A DNA stretch of 64,000 nucleotides from Pseudomonas cedrina subsp. cedrina. Lineage in GTDB: Bacteria; Pseudomonadota; Gammaproteobacteria; Pseudomonadales; Pseudomonadaceae. Positions 48,705 through 57,150 of the stretch are shown in pieces. The DNA lies in assembly GCF_001983175.1 (NCBI RefSeq), contig NZ_MNPW01000008.1, positions 124,001 through 188,000 of the forward strand, read 5' to 3'. The translations under genes were made by a program, and so were the position numbers. The notes under the pieces are model-generated. The model was not told the DNA's origin. It saw only the letters and a list, made by a program, of their open reading frames with translations, and made no database searches. Positions within the stretch are counted from its first letter, which is position 1, and each line of letters starts with the position of its first letter.

Positions 48705-49784
48705 TTATCGCCGGGTCAGCAACACCCCGGATTCCATATGGTGCGTCCACGGGAACTGGTCAAACATCGCGCATTGGGTAATACGATGGGTGTCGTGCAA
48801 CTGCGCAATGTTCGCCGCCAACGTCTCCGGGTTGCAGGAGATGTACAGGATGTTGTCGAAGCGTCGGGTCAGTTCGCAGGTGTCTGGGTCCATACCGGCG
48901 CGCGGCGGGTCGACGAATACGCTACCGAACTCGTAGCTTTTCAGGTCGATGCCGTGCAAGCGGCGGAACGGGCGCACTTCGTTGAGGGCTTCGGTGAGCT
49001 CCTCGGCGGAGAGGCGCACCAGGGTGACGTTATTCACCGCGTTTTCATCAAGGTTGCTCAGCGCGGCGTTCACAGAGGTTTTGCTGATCTCGGTGGCCAG
49101 CACTTTGCGCACGCGGGTCGCCAGCGGCAGGGTGAAGTTACCGTTGCCGCAGTACAGCTCGAGCAGATCGTCCGGGCGATCGCCCAAGGCTTCGTATGCC
49201 CAGTTGAGCATCTTCTGGTTCACGGTGCCGTTGGGTTGGGTGAACGCGCCTTCAGGTTGGCGGTAGCTGAAAGTACGGCCGCCCACGTCGAGTTTTTCCA
49301 CCACGTAGTCATGGCCGATCACGTCGCGCTTGCCCTTGGAACGGCCGATGATGCTCACGTTCAGGTCTGCTGCCAGCTTGTTCGCGGCGCTATGCCAATG
49401 CTCGTCCAGCGGGCGGTGATAGCACAGGGTGATCATCGCGTCGCCGGCCAGGGTGGTCAGGAACTCCACCTGGAACAGCTTGTGGCTCAGGGCGGCGCTG
49501 GCTTGCCAGGCGGCCTTGAGTTGCGGCATCAGTTGGTTGATGCGTTGGCTGGCAATCGGGAAGTCTTCGATCAGGATCGGCGTGCGCTTGTCGTCCTGCG
49601 AGAACATCGCATAGTGGCGCTCGCCGTCCTCGCGCCACAGGCGGAACTCCGCCCGCAGGCGGAAGTGCTGCAGCGGTGAGTCGAATACCTGCGGCTCGGG
49701 GGCGCCGAACGGCGCCAACAGGTCACGCAAGCGCGTGACCTTGTCCTGCAGTTGAGCGGTGTAGCGTGTGGCGTCAAAAGTCAT
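48705..49784 (-). CDS. trmA: tRNA (uracil-54-C5)-methyltransferase
   Basis: Makes ribothymidine at position 54 of the T loop of tRNAs. It has 359 residues. The SAM motif is DLLELYCGNGNFTLPLA (about 210-226), followed by FVDPPRAGMD and the catalytic cysteine motif ILYISCNPETLAAN (about 315-328). The C-terminal FPWTHHMESGVLLTRR with the general-base glutamate matches TrmA. The RNA-binding N-terminal half is normal. It overlaps the purine permease stop by 4 bp (ATGA), so it is translated after it; their pairing has no clear functional logic. Confidence 0.96.
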   Translation of the reverse strand: MTFDATRYTAQLQDKVTRLRDLLAPFGAPEPQVFDSPLQHFRLRAEFRLWREDGERHYAMFSQDDKRTPILIEDFPIASQRINQLMPQLKAAWQASAALSHKLFQVEFLTTLAGDAMITLCYHRPLDEHWHSAANKLAADLNVSIIGRSKGKRDVIGHDYVVEKLDVGGRTFSYRQPEGAFTQPNGTVNQKMLNWAYEALGDRPDDLLELYCGNGNFTLPLATRVRKVLATEISKTSVNAALSNLDENAVNNVTLVRLSAEELTEALNEVRPFRRLHGIDLKSYEFGSVFVDPPRAGMDPDTCELTRRFDNILYISCNPETLAANIAQLHDTHRITQCAMFDQFPWTHHMESGVLLTRR

Positions 49785-51076
49785 GCGTTGAACCAGCCCA
49801 GCTTGATCACAAACAGAATCGACAGAATCACCAGTGCCGGGTTCAGCTCACGGTAGCGGCCCGAAAGCAGCTTGATGGCGGTCCAGGCGATGAAACCGAA
49901 GGCGATGCCGTTGGCGATGGAGTAAGTGAAGGGCATCGCCAGGGCGGTGATCACCACCGGCGCTGCAACAGTAATGTCGTCCCAGTCGATTTCGGCCAGG
50001 CCCTGGGTCATCAGCACCGCTACAAACAGCAGCGCGGGTGCCGTGGCGTAGGCGGGCACGCTGGCCGCCAGTGGCGAGAAGAACAACGCCAGCAGGAACA
50101 GGATCGCGACCACGATGGCGGTCAAGCCGGTACGGCCACCGGCGCTCACGCCCGCGGCCGATTCGATGTAGCTGGTGGTGGTCGACGTACCCAACAGCGA
50201 ACCGGCCATGGCGGCGGTACTGTCGGCGATCAGCGCACGGCCCATTTTCGGCATATGGCCGTCCTTGCCCATCAGGCCGGCACGCTTGGCCACGCCGATC
50301 AGGGTGCCGGAGTTATCGAACAAGTCCACGAACAGGAAGGCGAAGATCACGCTGACCAGGCCGATATCCAGCGCACCCTTGATATCCAGTTGCAGAAAGG
50401 TTGGCGCCAGGGACGGTGGTACCGAGGTCACGCCGATGAATGGGGTGAAGCCCAATACGATGGAGGCGATGGTCACCGCCAGGATGCCGATCAGCACCGC
50501 GCCGCGTACGGCCAGGGCTTCCAGTGCGACGATCAGCACGAAACCCAGGGTGGCCAGGATCGGCGCCGGTTGTTTCAGATCGCCAAGGCCCACCATGGTG
50601 GCGGGGTTGCTCACCACGATGCCGGCGTTATGCAGCGCGATCAGCGCCAGGAACAGGCCGATACCCGCGGCAATCGCCGAGCGCAGGGGCAGCGGAATGG
50701 CGTTGATGATCCATTCGCGGATGCGAAAAATCGACAGCAGGAAGAACAGCACCGCGGAGATGAACACCGCGCCCAGCGCCACCTGCCAGGTGTGGCCCAT
50801 GTGCAGGACCACCGTGTAGGTAAAGAAGGCATTGAGGCCCATGCCCGGCGCCAGGGCGATCGGGTAGTTGGCGATCAGGCCCATCACGGTTGAACCGATG
50901 GCGGCCGCCAGGCAGGTCGCGACGAACACCGCGCCCTTGTCCATGCCGGTCTCGCCGAGGATGCTCGGGTTCACGAACAGGATGTAGGCCATGGCCAGGA
51001 ATGTCGTGATGCCCGCGAGGATCTCGGTGCGCACGTTGGTGTTGTGTGCCTTGAGTTGAAACAGCTTTTCCAGCAT
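49781..51076 (-). CDS. NCS2/AzgA-type purine (adenine/guanine/hypoxanthine) permease
   Basis: A 431-residue proton symporter for purine bases, related to AdeP/GhxP. Twelve or more helices. Signatures: ILAGITTFLAMAYILFVNPSILGETGMDKGAVFVATCLAAAIGS (helix 1-2), IALAPGMGLNAFFTYTVV and FVDLFDNSGTLIGVAKRAGL, then LGTSTTTSYIESAAGVSAGGRTGLTA, the pattern of the AzgA branch. ATG 51076 gives MLEKLFQLKAHNTNVRTEILAG, the family N-terminus. The leader has a GACGC/GCGTC inverted repeat (51090-51105). I see no purine riboswitch core. First gene of a permease-trmA unit. Confidence 0.92.
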   Translation of the reverse strand: MLEKLFQLKAHNTNVRTEILAGITTFLAMAYILFVNPSILGETGMDKGAVFVATCLAAAIGSTVMGLIANYPIALAPGMGLNAFFTYTVVLHMGHTWQVALGAVFISAVLFFLLSIFRIREWIINAIPLPLRSAIAAGIGLFLALIALHNAGIVVSNPATMVGLGDLKQPAPILATLGFVLIVALEALAVRGAVLIGILAVTIASIVLGFTPFIGVTSVPPSLAPTFLQLDIKGALDIGLVSVIFAFLFVDLFDNSGTLIGVAKRAGLMGKDGHMPKMGRALIADSTAAMAGSLLGTSTTTSYIESAAGVSAGGRTGLTAIVVAILFLLALFFSPLAASVPAYATAPALLFVAVLMTQGLAEIDWDDITVAAPVVITALAMPFTYSIANGIAFGFIAWTAIKLLSGRYRELNPALVILSILFVIKLGWFNA

Positions 51077-51249
51077 GCCTGCTCCCTGTGACGCTTGGTT
51101 GCGTCGTGATTTGTTGACCTCTAAGTCAAAGCACAAACTGCGCCAAGCGCCTGTGGTTTCAGAGAGGATCGGAAAAAGCGGCGCATCATACCAGCAGCCG
51201 AGGCCTTGAGGCATACTGCGCCGACGTTTAAACGAAGGTCACCCGCCCC

Positions 51250-51696
51250 ATGAAAAAAGCCAACCCGTGGAGTCTAGCCCTGATCCCTTGTCTGAGCCTG
51301 TGCCTCGGCGCGGCACCGGCGTGGGGCGCCACTGCACCGCCCTTGAGCGAGGTGCGTGTGTTCAAGGTTGAGTCGGCGGGTTGCACCGAAACCATCCCTG
51401 AAAGCGTGAACACCACGCAGATGTGCACGCACCGCGGAGCCACCAAGGTCTCCGTGATGGAAGTCGGCCTGGGCAATAATCCGGTTGGCCGCTTCAATGG
51501 TGCCGTGCTCGATGGCCAGCGAACCGCTGTGTGCCAAGTCGGCAGCATCAGCCAGGCCTGCAGCGGGGCGGGTACGCTGATGGGCTATATCTACGTGTTT
51601 GAGCTGAATGTGCAGGCGCAAGGCTGGTTCGAATACAGCAACGCCTCGATCAACCCCCCGCGCAACACCCTCAAGACACTGCTCAATATCCGCTGA
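51250..51696 (+). CDS. Exported DUF4879-like hypothetical protein
   Basis: A 148-residue secreted protein. A signal peptide (about 1-27, ending AWGA) is followed by one small domain with the segments LSEVRVFKVESAGCTETIPESVNTTQMC, VMEVGLGNNPVGRFNGAVLDGQ, AVCQVGSISQACSGAGTLMGYIYVFELN. Four cysteines (in SAGCTE, TQMCTH, AVCQV and QACSG) could form two disulfides. The GNNPVGRFNG stretch reminds me of DUF4879/YolA-type exported proteins, an uncertain match from memory. The function is unknown. It is divergent from the purine permease. Confidence 0.75.
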   Translation: MKKANPWSLALIPCLSLCLGAAPAWGATAPPLSEVRVFKVESAGCTETIPESVNTTQMCTHRGATKVSVMEVGLGNNPVGRFNGAVLDGQRTAVCQVGSISQACSGAGTLMGYIYVFELNVQAQGWFEYSNASINPPRNTLKTLLNIR

Positions 51697-51790
51697 TCAA
51701 TCCGCTTGAACGCTCAAAACCTCAGGAAGTCGTACCCCTGAGACGGCGACTTCCCAACGCCGCGGATGTACACCAACCCGTGAGGTGTTT

Positions 51791-52297
51791 ATGAGCGCGA
51801 CCCCTAATGGCGCGGCGGATCAACCGTTCGTCAGCCACTCCATACGCCTGAGCCTCAACGGCCAGGAGCGCCAGCTGGATGTGCTGCCCTGGACCACCCT
51901 GCTCGACCTTTTGCGCGAACAGCTCGACCTGGTGGGCAGCAAGAAAGGCTGCGACCACGGCCAATGCGGTGCCTGCACGGTGTTACGCGATGGCAAACGG
52001 ATCAATGCCTGCCTGACCCTGGCCGTGATGTGCGACGGCGCCGAGCTGACCACCATCGAAGGCCTGGCCACCGGCGACCAGTTGCACCCGATGCAGCAGG
52101 CCTTCATCAAGCACGACGCCTTCCAGTGCGGTTATTGCACCCCCGGCCAGATCTGCTCGGCCGTCGGCCTGGTCAACGAAGGACGCGCCCATGACAGCGC
52201 GCAGATCCAGGAACTGATGAGCGGCAACCTGTGCCGCTGCGGCGCCTACAACAATATTCGCGATGCCGTGCAGGAAGTCTTGGGAGGTGAGCAGTGA
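51791..52297 (+). CDS. paoA: Aldehyde oxidoreductase, [2Fe-2S] subunit (PaoA/YagT type)
   Basis: A 168-residue iron-sulfur subunit of a xanthine-oxidase-family molybdoenzyme. The plant-type ferredoxin cluster is CDHGQCGACTV (about residues 56-66) plus a later cysteine (NACLTL), and the second helical cluster is CGYCTPGQI and CRCGAY. No Tat signal is visible, unlike E. coli PaoA, which is exported, so this copy may be cytoplasmic. ATG 51791 has GAGGTG upstream. The stop overlaps the GTG start of the FAD subunit, so the three genes are coupled. Confidence 0.92.
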   Translation: MSATPNGAADQPFVSHSIRLSLNGQERQLDVLPWTTLLDLLREQLDLVGSKKGCDHGQCGACTVLRDGKRINACLTLAVMCDGAELTTIEGLATGDQLHPMQQAFIKHDAFQCGYCTPGQICSAVGLVNEGRAHDSAQIQELMSGNLCRCGAYNNIRDAVQEVLGGEQ

Positions 52298-53283
52298 ATC
52301 CCTTCCATTACAGTAAACCGGTCGATGTGCAGGAGGCCGTGCACCTGAGCAGTGGCGCTTCACGTTTTATCGCCGGAGGCACCAACCTGCTGGACCTGAT
52401 GAAAGAAAACATCAGCCGCCCCGAGCATCTGATCGATATCACCGGGTTGCCGTTAAACCACATTCAGGAGACGGCCGAGGGCGGCGTGCTGATCGGCGCG
52501 CTGGTGAGCAACGCCGATCTGGCCTGGCACCCACTGATCGAACAGCGTTATCCACTGCTGTCCCAGGCGATCCTCGCGGGCGCCTCGCCGCAACTGCGCA
52601 ACATGGCCAGTACCGGCGGCAACCTGTTGCAACGCACGCGGTGCTACTACTTCTATGACACCAACGTGCCCTGCAACAAGCGCGAACCCGGCAGTGGCTG
52701 CCCGGCGCGCACCGGCTTGAACCGCATCCACGCGATTCTCGGCGCCAGTGAACAGTGCGTCTCGACCCATCCTTCGGACATGTGCGTCGCCCTGGCGGCG
52801 CTGGCAGCGCGGGTGCATGTCGAAGGTCGCGGCGGCGCGCGGGTCATCGAGTTCGCCGACTTCCACCGTTTGCCCGGTGATGCGCCGCAGCGCGACAACC
52901 AATTAGCCGATGACGAGCTGATCACCGCCATCGAATTGCCCGCCGACAACCTGGCGAGCCATAGCAATTATCTGAAAATCCGCGACCGCGCCTCCTATGC
53001 GTTCGCCCTGGTGTCCGTGGCCGCAGCGCTCGAGCTGGACGGCGACACCATCATCGACGCGCGCCTGGCGTTGGGTGGCGTGGCTCACAAACCCTGGCGT
53101 GACCGCGCGGTGGAAGCCTCGTTGATCGGCCAGGTGGTCAGCCGCGAAACCTTCAGCCAGGCCGCCGACGCACTGCTGCAGGACGCTGAGCCGCTGGTGC
53201 ACAACGGCTTCAAGATCAAGCTGGCACGCCGGGGGATTATTCGTGCCCTGAGTGACGCCGCTGTCGCAGGAGAACGCCCATGA
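52294..53283 (+). CDS. paoB: Aldehyde oxidoreductase, FAD subunit (PaoB/YagS type)
   Basis: A 329-residue FAD-binding subunit. FAD-binding segments are FIAGGTNLLDLMKENI and the RNMASTGGNLLQRTRC stretch. It is followed by a cysteine insert, CYYFYDTNVPCNKREPGSGC (about 118-137) and a further ASEQC/SDMC, matching the extra [4Fe-4S] cluster typical of the PaoB subgroup. The C-terminal CO-dehydrogenase flavoprotein domain includes LGGVAHKPWRD. The start is GTG 52294, overlapping the previous stop, with a GGGAGG site. The stop again overlaps the large subunit by 4 bp. Confidence 0.92.
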   Translation: MNPFHYSKPVDVQEAVHLSSGASRFIAGGTNLLDLMKENISRPEHLIDITGLPLNHIQETAEGGVLIGALVSNADLAWHPLIEQRYPLLSQAILAGASPQLRNMASTGGNLLQRTRCYYFYDTNVPCNKREPGSGCPARTGLNRIHAILGASEQCVSTHPSDMCVALAALAARVHVEGRGGARVIEFADFHRLPGDAPQRDNQLADDELITAIELPADNLASHSNYLKIRDRASYAFALVSVAAALELDGDTIIDARLALGGVAHKPWRDRAVEASLIGQVVSRETFSQAADALLQDAEPLVHNGFKIKLARRGIIRALSDAAVAGERP

Positions 53284-55463
53284 CCGCTATCGGAAAACCC
53301 CTGGACCGTGTCGACGGTCTGCTCAAGGTCACTGGCCAGGCGCGTTATGCCGGTGAATTTCCTGAACAAGGCTTGCTCCACGGCAGCGTCGTGTCGAGCA
53401 GCATTGCCAAGGGCCGCGTGATTAAGATCGATGCGTCCAGAGCTCTGGCGTTGCCGGGGGTGGTGGAAGTCATTCATCATCTTAATCGGCCGAAGATCGC
53501 GAGCTACGACGATGCCTTCCAGGATGCAGATGCGGCCGACGGTTCGCCGTTTCGCCCGCTCTATAACGACCGTGTGCTGTACAGCGGCCAGCCCCTGGCG
53601 CTGGTGATCGCCGATAACCTTGAGCTGGCGCGACATGCCGGTTCCCTAGTGGAGATCGAGTACGCAACCGAGGCCTTCGAAACCGACCTGGCGGCAGTGC
53701 AGGAACAGGCCCACCCCTCACCGCAAACCCCGCCAGGTCCGCGCGGCAACTTCCAGGCCGAATGGGCCGGCGCCGCCATCAGCCTGGACCTGCGCTACAG
53801 CACGCCGGTCGAACACCACAACCCCATGGAACCCCACGCCAGCACCGTGCTGTACCAGGCGGACGGCACCCTGCATATCCATGACAAGACCCAGGGGCCG
53901 CAGAACTGCCAGGCCTATGTGCAAAAAGTGTTCGGCCTGGATAAAAGCCAGGTACGTATTTTTGCCGCGTTCGTCGGCGGCGCCTTCGGTTCCGGCCTGC
54001 GTCCGCAATATCAATTGCCACTGGCGGTGATGGCCTCCCTGGCGCTCAAACGTTCGGTGCGGGTCACGCTGACGCGCCAGCAGATGTTCACCTTCGGCTA
54101 CCGCCCGCGCACCTTGCAGCGCTTGCAAATGGGCGCCGCCGCCAACGGGCGTCTGCTGGCATTGGGGCATACTGCTATCGGCCAGACGTCGCGCTTCGAG
54201 GACTTCAGTGAACATGTGGTGGAATGGAGCGGCATGCTCTACCACTGCGACAATGTGCAGCTGACGTATAAGCTGGCGCCACTGGACGTGTTCACGCCCT
54301 TGGATATGCGCGCGCCGGGTGCGGCCCTCGGGGTGATCGGCCTGGAATGCGCCATGGACGAACTGGCCTGCGCCTTGGCCATCGACCCGGTGCAACTGCG
54401 CTTGATCAATTACGCCGAGCGCAACCAGAACGAAGACAAGCCTTGGTCGAGCAAGGCCCTGCGCGAGTGTTACAGCGAAGGTGCCGAGCGTTTCGGCTGG
54501 AGCCAGCGCAACCCGGAACCGCGCAGCATGCGCGATGGCCGCCAGTTGATCGGCTGGGGCATGGCCGGCGGCGTGTGGGAGGCCATGCAGATGAAGGCCA
54601 GCGCCAAGGCGCGGATCGACGCGCACGGCAAGCTCACTGTCAGCAGCGCCACCACCGATATCGGTACCGGCACTTACACGGTGATGACCCAGATCGCGGC
54701 GCAGGCCAGCGGCGTATCGGTCGACGATGTGACATTTGTGCTGGGTGATTCCTCCTTGCCCACAGCGCCGCTGCAGGGCGGCTCTTTTACCGTGTCCTCC
54801 GTCGGCACGGCCGTGCAGCAAGCCTGTGAAGCCTTGGCCGACAAGCTGCTGGAAGTCGCCCGGCAGACTTACCCGGTGTTCAAGGACGCCGAGTCTGTGC
54901 GCTTCGAAGAGGGTCAACTGCATACCGGCGACGTAAGTGTGTCGTTGGCACAGTTGGTCAAGGACAGCGGCCAAGACGCAATGGAAGTGCAGGTCGACAG
55001 TGAGCCGGACAAAAAACGTGAAAGCTACGCCACGGCGACCCATTCGGCAGTGTTTGTCGAGGTGCGCGTGGATGAAGACTTGGGCACCATCAAGGTCAGC
55101 CGCGTGGTCAGCGCCATTGCCGCAGGGCGCGTGGTCAACCCGAAGATGGCGCGCAGCCAGATCCTCGGCGGGGTCGTGTGGGGCGTCGGCATGGCCCTGC
55201 ACGAAGAGACCCAGATCGACCATCACTTGGGGCGCTACATGAACCATAGCCTGGCGGAATACCACATTCCGGTGAACGCCGATATCGGCGAGATTGACGT
55301 GGTGTTTGTCGAAGAACACGACGAGATCGTCAACGCGCTGGGGTCCAAGGGAGTCGGTGAAATCGGCATTGTCGGCGTAGCGGCGGCGGTGGCGAATGCG
55401 ATTTATCACGCCACCGGCAAACGGGTGCGGGAGTTTCCGATTACCTTGGATAAGGTGCTCTAG
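53280..55463 (+). CDS. paoC: Aldehyde oxidoreductase, molybdenum subunit (PaoC/YagR type)
   Basis: A 727-residue Mo-cofactor subunit oxidising aldehydes to acids. The N-terminal domain starts GKPLDRVDGLLKVTGQARYAGE. Mo-cofactor contacts include FVGGAFGSG (about residues 235-243), DMRAPGAALG, TTDIGTGTYTVMTQIAA and LQGGSFTVSSVGTAV. The catalytic glutamate lies in SKGVGEIGIVG (about residue 692). The length matches PaoC. The maturation chaperone PaoD (XdhC-like) found beside E. coli paoABC is absent here and must be encoded elsewhere. The physiological aldehyde is unknown; E. coli PaoABC prefers aromatic aldehydes. Confidence 0.93.
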   Translation: MTAIGKPLDRVDGLLKVTGQARYAGEFPEQGLLHGSVVSSSIAKGRVIKIDASRALALPGVVEVIHHLNRPKIASYDDAFQDADAADGSPFRPLYNDRVLYSGQPLALVIADNLELARHAGSLVEIEYATEAFETDLAAVQEQAHPSPQTPPGPRGNFQAEWAGAAISLDLRYSTPVEHHNPMEPHASTVLYQADGTLHIHDKTQGPQNCQAYVQKVFGLDKSQVRIFAAFVGGAFGSGLRPQYQLPLAVMASLALKRSVRVTLTRQQMFTFGYRPRTLQRLQMGAAANGRLLALGHTAIGQTSRFEDFSEHVVEWSGMLYHCDNVQLTYKLAPLDVFTPLDMRAPGAALGVIGLECAMDELACALAIDPVQLRLINYAERNQNEDKPWSSKALRECYSEGAERFGWSQRNPEPRSMRDGRQLIGWGMAGGVWEAMQMKASAKARIDAHGKLTVSSATTDIGTGTYTVMTQIAAQASGVSVDDVTFVLGDSSLPTAPLQGGSFTVSSVGTAVQQACEALADKLLEVARQTYPVFKDAESVRFEEGQLHTGDVSVSLAQLVKDSGQDAMEVQVDSEPDKKRESYATATHSAVFVEVRVDEDLGTIKVSRVVSAIAAGRVVNPKMARSQILGGVVWGVGMALHEETQIDHHLGRYMNHSLAEYHIPVNADIGEIDVVFVEEHDEIVNALGSKGVGEIGIVGVAAAVANAIYHATGKRVREFPITLDKVL

Positions 55464-55492
55464 CGCAATCCTCCGGACATCACCGGTTCAAA

Positions 55493-55581
55493 TGTGGGAG
55501 CGGGCTTGCCCGCGATAGCGGTGGGTCAGGTCATATATCATGTGCTGACCCACCGCTATCGCAGGCAAGCCAGCTCCCACA
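55493..55581. repeat. REPIN, hybrid arms
   Basis: The left arm is the GTGGGAGCGGGCTTGCCCGC sub-type, the right arm is the AAGCCAGCTCCCACA type. The inner repeat TAGCGGTGGGTCAG / CTGACCCACCGCTA is perfect over 14 bp. It lies between the convergent paoC and MFS genes. Confidence 0.95.
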
Positions 55582-55598
55582 ATGAATCGCGGTAGTGC

Positions 55599-56837
55599 CT
55601 AAGTCCTGGGCTCTTCCACCGGCACATGCATCCGATCTCGATTCGCCAGGGTCGGAAACAACTTGATCCACACCCCGGTCACCACCAGCGTACCGATCCC
55701 GCCCATGACCACGGCGGGCACGGTGCCGAACCAGTGGGCGGTAATTCCGGACTCGAACTCGCCCAACTGATTGGACGCGCCGATAAACAAGCCGTTGACC
55801 GCACTGACGCGCCCGCGCATTTCATCCGGCGTCTCCAACTGCACGAACGACGCACGGATCACCATGCTGATCATGTCGGCTGCGCCCAGCACCACCAGCA
55901 CCGCCAGGGAAAACCAGAACGAAGTGGACAGCCCGAAGGCGATGGTCGCCACGCCGAACACGCCGACGGCGGTGAACATCACGCGGCCGACATGCCGGTC
56001 GACAGAGAACCGCGCCAACCACAAGGACATCAGCAACGCACCCACCGCCGGTGCCGAGCGCAGCAGGCCCAGGCCCCAGGCACCGGTCAGCAGGATGTCC
56101 TTGGCGAACACCGGCAGCAAGGCGGTGGCGCCGCCCAGCAGCACCGCGAACAAATCGAGGGAGATGGCGCCGAGGATGTCCGGACGGCTGCGGATGAAGC
56201 GGATGCCGGCCAATAACGAATCCACGGTCGCCTTGGCTTTATTCAGCGGTGTCTGGCGCGCGGGCAAGTTCAGGGTCAGTGCGCAGGCAATGAGGTACAT
56301 CACCACCGTGGGGCCATACACCCACACGCTGCCAAACGCATAGAGCAAACCGCCGAGGGCTGGGGCGACAATGGTTGCCAGTTGCTGGGCCGACTGCGAC
56401 GAAGCCACGGCCCGCGGGAACAGCGCGCTGGGCACGATGCTCGGGAGCATCGCCTGGGTGGTGGGCATTTCGAACGAGCGCGCGGCACCCAGCAGGAAGG
56501 CGAGGATAAAAATCATCTCGCGGGTCACGTTGCCGGTCAGGCCACCGATGGCCAATGACAGGGCAATCAACGCCTGCACGGTCTGGCAGATGGCGGCGAC
56601 CTTGCGTCGCTCATAGCGGTCGGCCACATGCCCGGTGTGCAGCATGAACAACACGCGCGGTACGAATTCCACCAACCCGACCAATCCCAGGTCCAGCACA
56701 TTGCCGGTCAGTTGGTAGAGGTTCCAGCCGATGGCCACGGTGAGCATCTGGAAGCCGCTGGCGGTAAAGATGCGCGCCAGCCAGAACGCGATGAAAGGGC
56801 GGTGGTGACGCAACAACAACGCGGGTTCACTGGGCAT
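55599..56837 (-). CDS. MFS transporter, EntS-like
   Basis: A 412-residue twelve-helix transporter of the MFS_3/EntS group. FWLARIFTASGFQMLTVAIGWNLYQLTGNVLDLGLVGLVEFVPRVLF covers helix 1-2, GHVADRYERRKV is the loop 2-3 motif, and GAARSFEMPTTQAMLPSIVP, FIRSRPDILGAISLDLFAVLLGGATALLPVFAKDIL and FVQLETPDEMRGRVSAVNGLFIGASNQLGEFESG follow. EntS exports enterobactin in E. coli. In pseudomonads such genes occur without siderophore synthesis, so the substrate is open. ATG 56837 has a GGGAG site. It shares a 313-bp region with the divergent cioAB operon. Confidence 0.88.
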   Translation of the reverse strand: MPSEPALLLRHHRPFIAFWLARIFTASGFQMLTVAIGWNLYQLTGNVLDLGLVGLVEFVPRVLFMLHTGHVADRYERRKVAAICQTVQALIALSLAIGGLTGNVTREMIFILAFLLGAARSFEMPTTQAMLPSIVPSALFPRAVASSQSAQQLATIVAPALGGLLYAFGSVWVYGPTVVMYLIACALTLNLPARQTPLNKAKATVDSLLAGIRFIRSRPDILGAISLDLFAVLLGGATALLPVFAKDILLTGAWGLGLLRSAPAVGALLMSLWLARFSVDRHVGRVMFTAVGVFGVATIAFGLSTSFWFSLAVLVVLGAADMISMVIRASFVQLETPDEMRGRVSAVNGLFIGASNQLGEFESGITAHWFGTVPAVVMGGIGTLVVTGVWIKLFPTLANRDRMHVPVEEPRT

Positions 56838-57150
56838 TGGGAGTTCAGGTCAGGGCCGGAGGAAGCGCCGAGATTATCATTAAGTTGTAACAGATAGTTG
56901 CGCCAACTGAGCTGAGACAGTCTGTCACGCGGCAAAAGACCACGCCGCCCTTCATCGAAAATCGGACTACTCTTTCAGCAATGCTTGATCCAGATCAATT
57001 TCCGCACGTTGGCCTGGCGGCCTCAGGGCCTGATTTCCTGCACGGCGGGTAAAAAAAGAAACGAATCGAAATTCGCCAGACTCCATATCCGTGGGGGCAG
57101 TGGGTGCAGGCTTGCGCCCGGAACCGGTATCACCTGACAGAGGAAGACTT
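56838..57150. other. 313-bp divergent regulatory region of the cio operon
   Basis: No gene is seen here. It contains a perfect Anr/FNR box at 56985-56998. A run AAAAAAGAAACGAA lies at 57050-57065 and the cioA ribosome site AGAGGAAG at 57139-57146. Confidence 0.8.
56985..56998. promoter_or_regulatory. Perfect Anr/FNR box
   Basis: TTGATCCAGATCAA matches TTGAT-N4-ATCAA exactly. It lies 152 bp before the cioA start and 147 bp before the divergent MFS gene. Anr is an oxygen-labile regulator that represses cioAB in P. aeruginosa. Confidence 0.85.
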
